Source: Paenibacillus allorhizosphaerae (GTDB lineage: Bacteria > Bacillota > Bacilli > Paenibacillales > NBRC-103111). From it: a stretch of 64,000 nucleotides of DNA. The DNA lies in NCBI RefSeq assembly GCF_910594985.1, contig NZ_CAJVCE010000001.1:558001-622000 (forward strand), written 5' to 3'. The translations under genes and the position numbers were made by a program. How positions within the stretch are numbered: the first letter of the stretch is position 1; the number at the start of each line of letters is the position of its first letter. Positions 60,781 through 64,000 of this stretch are shown here, one piece after another. The notes below the pieces were generated by a model. That model saw only the letters and a program-made list of their open reading frames with translations. It was not told the origin of the DNA and did not search any database.

Positions 60781-62503
60781 TGAGAACGTCCTCCTTTCCA
60801 AGCTGCGATCTGTAAATTTCCTGATAAACGCCGCAGCTTTGCAGCAGCTCCCGATGCGTGCCCTCCGCGACGATGGCCCCTTCGTCGAGCACGATGATTT
60901 TATCGGCTTCGAGTACGGAGGAGATGCGTTGGGCGATAATGAGGCTGGTGCTTCTGCGGATTTGCGCCTTCAATGCTTTTTGAATCCTCGATTCCGTACC
61001 CATGTCGACCGCACTGGTGCTGTCGTCCAGGATCAGAATGACCGGATCGATCAGCAGCGCTCTTGCGATCGATACTCGCTGTTTTTGACCACCGGATAAA
61101 TTAATCCCCCTCTGGCCGATAACCGTGTCGTAGCCGTCCGGCATTTTCATAATAAATTCGTGAGCCTGGGCCGCTTGCGCCGCCGCTTCCACTTCTTCCT
61201 GCGTCGCATCCGGCTTGCCGAAGGCGATATTGTCCCGGATCGTGCCGCTGAACAGGATCGCTTCCTGAAGCACCATGCCGATCCGGCTCCGCAAGCTGCG
61301 CATATTCATGTCCTTCACATCGGTTCCATCGATCAGCACCCGGCCCTCGGTCGTCTCGTACAGTCTCGGGATAAGACCGATCAATGACGACTTCCCGGAG
61401 CCGGTCGCCCCGAGGATCGCCACCGTTTGGCCCGGTTCGGCCTGAAAGCTTATATGGCGCAGCACCTCGTCTTCGTCGTAAGCGAACGATACGTCGTCAA
61501 AGACGATGCGTCCGAATTCGACCGCGTTCTCCTTGGCATGCTCCTTGTTTTTGATTTCCGAATCCGCGTCAAGCACTTCCTGAATCCGATCGGAAGACGC
61601 TTTCGCCCGGGAAATGTTCATCATCATCATGCCGACCATCAGCATCGAAAACAACACTTGCGTCACGTAGTTAATAAACGCCACGAGGTCCCCGACCGGG
61701 ATCGAATTGTCCCAAACGCGATGACCGCCAAACCAGAGCACCGCGACAACGCTGGTATTCAGCAAAAACAGCATAATCGGCATCATCGAAGCCATGACGA
61801 TGTTCGCTTTCACGGCAATGGCCATATAATCATCGTTGGCGGCGCCGAACCGCCCGCGCTCGTAATCGGAGCGAACGAACGCTTTGACGACGCGAATGCC
61901 GGACAAATTTTCCTGAAGCACGTTGTTAACCCCGTCAAGCTTGCTCTGAACTATGGAAAATAACGGAAAACCTTTTCGGATAATAACGAACAAAACAGCA
62001 AACAAAATCGGGATGACGATAATCAGAATGACAGCCAGCTTGATGCTGATCGTAAAAGCCATAATCAAGCTGCCGACCGACAGCAGCGGCGCCCGCACCA
62101 TAACCCGCAGCAGCATTTGCACGAACATCTGGGCTTGCGACACGTCGTTCGTCAGCCGCGTAATGAGCGAGCCGGTTTTGAATTGCTCCAGTTTGCGAAA
62201 AGAGAACGTTTGCACTTTCTGAAATAAATCGTTGCGGACATCCGCTCCAAAATGCTGCGAGGCAATACTGGAGAAAACGGTACAGCCTACGCCCCCGACC
62301 AGCCCGATCAAAGCGACGCCGAGCATCTGTGCGCCCGTTGATTGAATGTGCGCCAGGTCCCCGGCAAGTACGCCATGGTCAACGATACTGGCCATCAGCT
62401 TCGGCTGCAGCAAATCCATGTACACCTCGATGAGCATCAAGAGCGGTGCCAATAACGTTGCCTTCCAATAAGGTTTTAAATACTTCGTCAGCAGTCTCCA
62501 CAT
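60773..62503 (-). CDS. ABC exporter half-transporter, degenerate Walker B subunit
   Basis: A 576-residue half-transporter has six membrane helices (1-310) and an ATPase domain. Walker A is LGATGSGKSS and the signature is canonical LSGGQKQR, but Walker B reads ILILDDSTSAVD, with Asp in place of the catalytic Glu. This is the complement of the downstream subunit, so the pair has one consensus and one degenerate site like BmrC/BmrD and TM287/288. It likely exports drugs, lipids or peptides. It follows the MarR gene by 35 bases. Confidence 0.92.
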   Translation of the reverse strand: MWRLLTKYLKPYWKATLLAPLLMLIEVYMDLLQPKLMASIVDHGVLAGDLAHIQSTGAQMLGVALIGLVGGVGCTVFSSIASQHFGADVRNDLFQKVQTFSFRKLEQFKTGSLITRLTNDVSQAQMFVQMLLRVMVRAPLLSVGSLIMAFTISIKLAVILIIVIPILFAVLFVIIRKGFPLFSIVQSKLDGVNNVLQENLSGIRVVKAFVRSDYERGRFGAANDDYMAIAVKANIVMASMMPIMLFLLNTSVVAVLWFGGHRVWDNSIPVGDLVAFINYVTQVLFSMLMVGMMMMNISRAKASSDRIQEVLDADSEIKNKEHAKENAVEFGRIVFDDVSFAYDEDEVLRHISFQAEPGQTVAILGATGSGKSSLIGLIPRLYETTEGRVLIDGTDVKDMNMRSLRSRIGMVLQEAILFSGTIRDNIAFGKPDATQEEVEAAAQAAQAHEFIMKMPDGYDTVIGQRGINLSGGQKQRVSIARALLIDPVILILDDSTSAVDMGTESRIQKALKAQIRRSTSLIIAQRISSVLEADKIIVLDEGAIVAEGTHRELLQSCGVYQEIYRSQLGKEDVLNV

Positions 62504-62538
62504 CTACGTTTTCTTCACCTCTTTAGTTAGTCGGCTAA

Positions 62539-63078
62539 TCATATTCTCGAACGATGCCGTTTCGGATGGCCGCCGTGCTTGCCGTGTTTCCGTCCATGCC
62601 CCTTCGACTCGTCTTGAGGCATGTCGTCGCGTTCCTCCTGCCTGAAATCAGCCCGCTTGAGATTATCGAACATTTGCAGCAGCAGCCGGCGGAAGATGAT
62701 TTGCTCCTCGGGCGTAAAATTGGCAAAGCAGGTGGCCTCCATCAGCTTCTGCGTTTCTTCCAGACTGTCCAGCGCCTGCCGGCCCTTTTCGGTAATAAAC
62801 ACCCTGGACACTCTCTGATCCGCTTCATCCGGCTTGCGCGCGACCATTCCCGTCCTTTCCATGCGGCCGAGCATGACCGTCAGCGTCGCCGGCGTTATGT
62901 TCATTCGCTCCGCAAGCTCCTTCTGGCTTTGCCCGTCCCGTTCCATGAGCGCCTTCAGCAGCGGGGGCTGTCCGGGGTACACTTCTTTGCCCGACAGCAG
63001 CGCATGCACGGCATGGCTGTGCATCCTCGCGACCTTATGAAATACAAGCTCCAGTGAATGGGTTTGATGAATGTCCAT
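62539..63078 (-). CDS. MarR-family regulator of the ABC exporter operon
   Basis: A 179-residue MarR protein has a winged HTH (SQKELAERMNITPATLTVML; DQRVSRVFITEKGRQAL). It ends in an unusual His/Lys/Arg-rich tail (GHGRKHGKHGGHPKRHRSRI), which could bind metal or nucleic acid. It is the first gene of the operon with the two ABC subunits, a common self-regulated multidrug-efflux design. Start ATG 63078 follows AAGGAGG. Confidence 0.92.
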   Translation of the reverse strand: MDIHQTHSLELVFHKVARMHSHAVHALLSGKEVYPGQPPLLKALMERDGQSQKELAERMNITPATLTVMLGRMERTGMVARKPDEADQRVSRVFITEKGRQALDSLEETQKLMEATCFANFTPEEQIIFRRLLLQMFDNLKRADFRQEERDDMPQDESKGHGRKHGKHGGHPKRHRSRI

Positions 63079-63159
63079 TTTCTCCTCCTTTTTTAATTAG
63101 TCGTCAAAGTATATTGTAATTGTCCATCCATTTTGCGTCAATTCTGATTTACAAATAAA

Positions 63160-63188
63160 GGATGACGTCCGAATTCACGGCGTCATCC
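63160..63188 (-). terminator. Terminator close to the right-edge SBP gene
   Basis: GGATGACG and CGTCATCC pair with a 13-base loop and the minus strand continues TTTATTTG. It lies just past the SBP stop at 63196 and upstream of the MarR gene. Confidence 0.7.
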
Positions 63189-63195
63189 CCTGTAT

Positions 63196-64000
63196 TTATT
63201 TCTTCGCTGCCCTCTCGGCCTCGATCGCCTTTTTCAGCTTCTCTTCCGCCTGTCTTAGAGCGCTGTTCACGTCCGCCTGATTCGTGACCACGCTCGTGAA
63301 CGCATCTAGAACCGCGGCTTCTTGCGTACGGCCCGGGATATCGACGAGCTCCGGCTTGCGCTTCGGCGTAGGAGCCGTCGGCTCGTAGAAGTTGACCGCG
63401 TTCATATTTTTCGTACTAAAGACGGGGTGACTCTTTCCGAGCATTTTCTTAATATCGGGATTCACCAGCGTCGTTGCGATTCCTTTCTTCGAGTCCTCCA
63501 TTTGTATTTCGTCAGACAGCATTTCCATAATGACCTCGAACGCTTCTTCCTTATGCTGGCTCTGCTTTGTAATCGACCAATAAGCCGGACCGCGCTGCCC
63601 CATAAGCTTGGGTGCACCGGTCATCGTAGGGTAGGCTACCATGTCCCAGTTCACTTCCGGCGGAATAATAAAATATATATTTTGCTGCCCGGCCATCATC
63701 GCGACTTTTCCTTTGCCGAACGCATTGCCTTCAAGCGTCGCCGTTTTCTCCATGACATTGTTCGGAATTTGGTAAAACCGCAAGTAGTTATTGAAAATCT
63801 GGGTCCACTTTTCCGGGTCCGCCAGCTTATCCGCCGCGGGGTCCAATATCGGAAGCGAAAAAGGATTGTCGCGCAGCATCGCATTCGTGCTGGCACTGAA
63901 GCCGCGGTACACTTCACCGTCGACACGGGTCATCTTTTTCGCAATCTCGTACACTTCATCCCAAGTCATGCCGTCTTTCGGATACGGAACCCCGAATCGG
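63196..64000 (-). CDS. Extracellular solute-binding protein, N-terminus off the right edge
   Basis: The C-terminal 267 or so residues of an SBP open at the window edge with RFGVPYPKDGMTWDEV, the family hallmark seen in the other five SBP modules, and end with the ADVNSALRQAEEKLKKAIEA helix. The signal peptide lies outside the window. The substrate is unknown. Permease genes, if any, would have to lie beyond the edge. Confidence 0.93.
   Translation of the reverse strand, partial: RFGVPYPKDGMTWDEVYEIAKKMTRVDGEVYRGFSASTNAMLRDNPFSLPILDPAADKLADPEKWTQIFNNYLRFYQIPNNVMEKTATLEGNAFGKGKVAMMAGQQNIYFIIPPEVNWDMVAYPTMTGAPKLMGQRGPAYWSITKQSQHKEEAFEVIMEMLSDEIQMEDSKKGIATTLVNPDIKKMLGKSHPVFSTKNMNAVNFYEPTAPTPKRKPELVDIPGRTQEAAVLDAFTSVVTNQADVNSALRQAEEKLKKAIEAERAAKK

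Noticed and set aside
1..64000. CRISPR arrays, tRNA or rRNA genes, insertion sequences, prophage genes
   Set aside because: No regularly spaced repeats, cloverleaf-like segments, transposase or phage structural genes were recognised on either strand.

Overview
The window looks like a chromosomal segment of a moderately GC-rich, spore-forming Firmicute of the Paenibacillus/Cohnella type. The grounds are strong AGGAGG-type ribosome binding sites, spore-coat type genes (YheC/D-like ATP-grasp, CotSA-like glycosyltransferase, CotS-like kinase), a yjlC-ndh type operon, stalk-domain and SH3b/NlpC proteins, and many pairs of AraC regulator and extracellular solute-binding lipoprotein. No rRNA, tRNA, CRISPR array, insertion sequence or prophage was recognised.

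Layout. 0-7 kb: a truncated solute-binding protein (SBP), an AraC regulator, a UppS paralogue lacking a key glutamate, small regulators, a GC-rich PrmC-like methyltransferase and a kinase-like phosphotransferase. 7-11.8 kb: an operon of Gfo/Idh/MocA dehydrogenase, TIM-barrel isomerase, NagB-like protein and PIG-L deacetylase with a divergent AraC gene, probably for a modified amino sugar. 11.8-20.6 kb: housekeeping and metabolic genes (hydroxyacid dehydrogenase, a HAD pseudogene with a deleted cap, aroC, Nudix, MDR reductase, OatA-like acyltransferase). 20.8-24.5 kb: spore-coat-like genes. 24.6-36.4 kb: one long co-directional locus (SBP, AraC, CehA/McbA-type PHP hydrolase, a metallo-beta-lactamase/SBP fusion, GH39-like glycosidase, M81 peptidase, SDR, IlvD-type dehydratase, remnant of a class-III aminotransferase). 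36.7-46 kb: DinG-type helicase, a frameshifted stalk-domain gene, a secreted EEP nuclease/phosphatase, and two more SBPs, one with a wrecked signal peptide. 46.5-51.2 kb: serine hydrolase and an alanine module (alr, ald, PucR-type regulator). 51.3-52.8 kb: a small AT-richer operon encoding a secreted protein and a 57-residue Cys-containing peptide, behind a promoter whose 17-bp spacer is a perfect palindrome. 53-64 kb: dehydrogenase, NlpC/P60 hydrolase, methionine aminopeptidase, DUF1641-NDH-2 operon with a Rex-like box, a heterodimeric ABC exporter with its MarR regulator, and a sixth SBP running off the right edge.

The themes are carbohydrate scavenging and gene turnover. Six related SBP modules occur without a single ABC permease gene in view. 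One of them is fused in frame behind a membrane-anchored ComEC-like metallo-beta-lactamase domain, which is the most unusual protein here. Several genes are visibly decaying.
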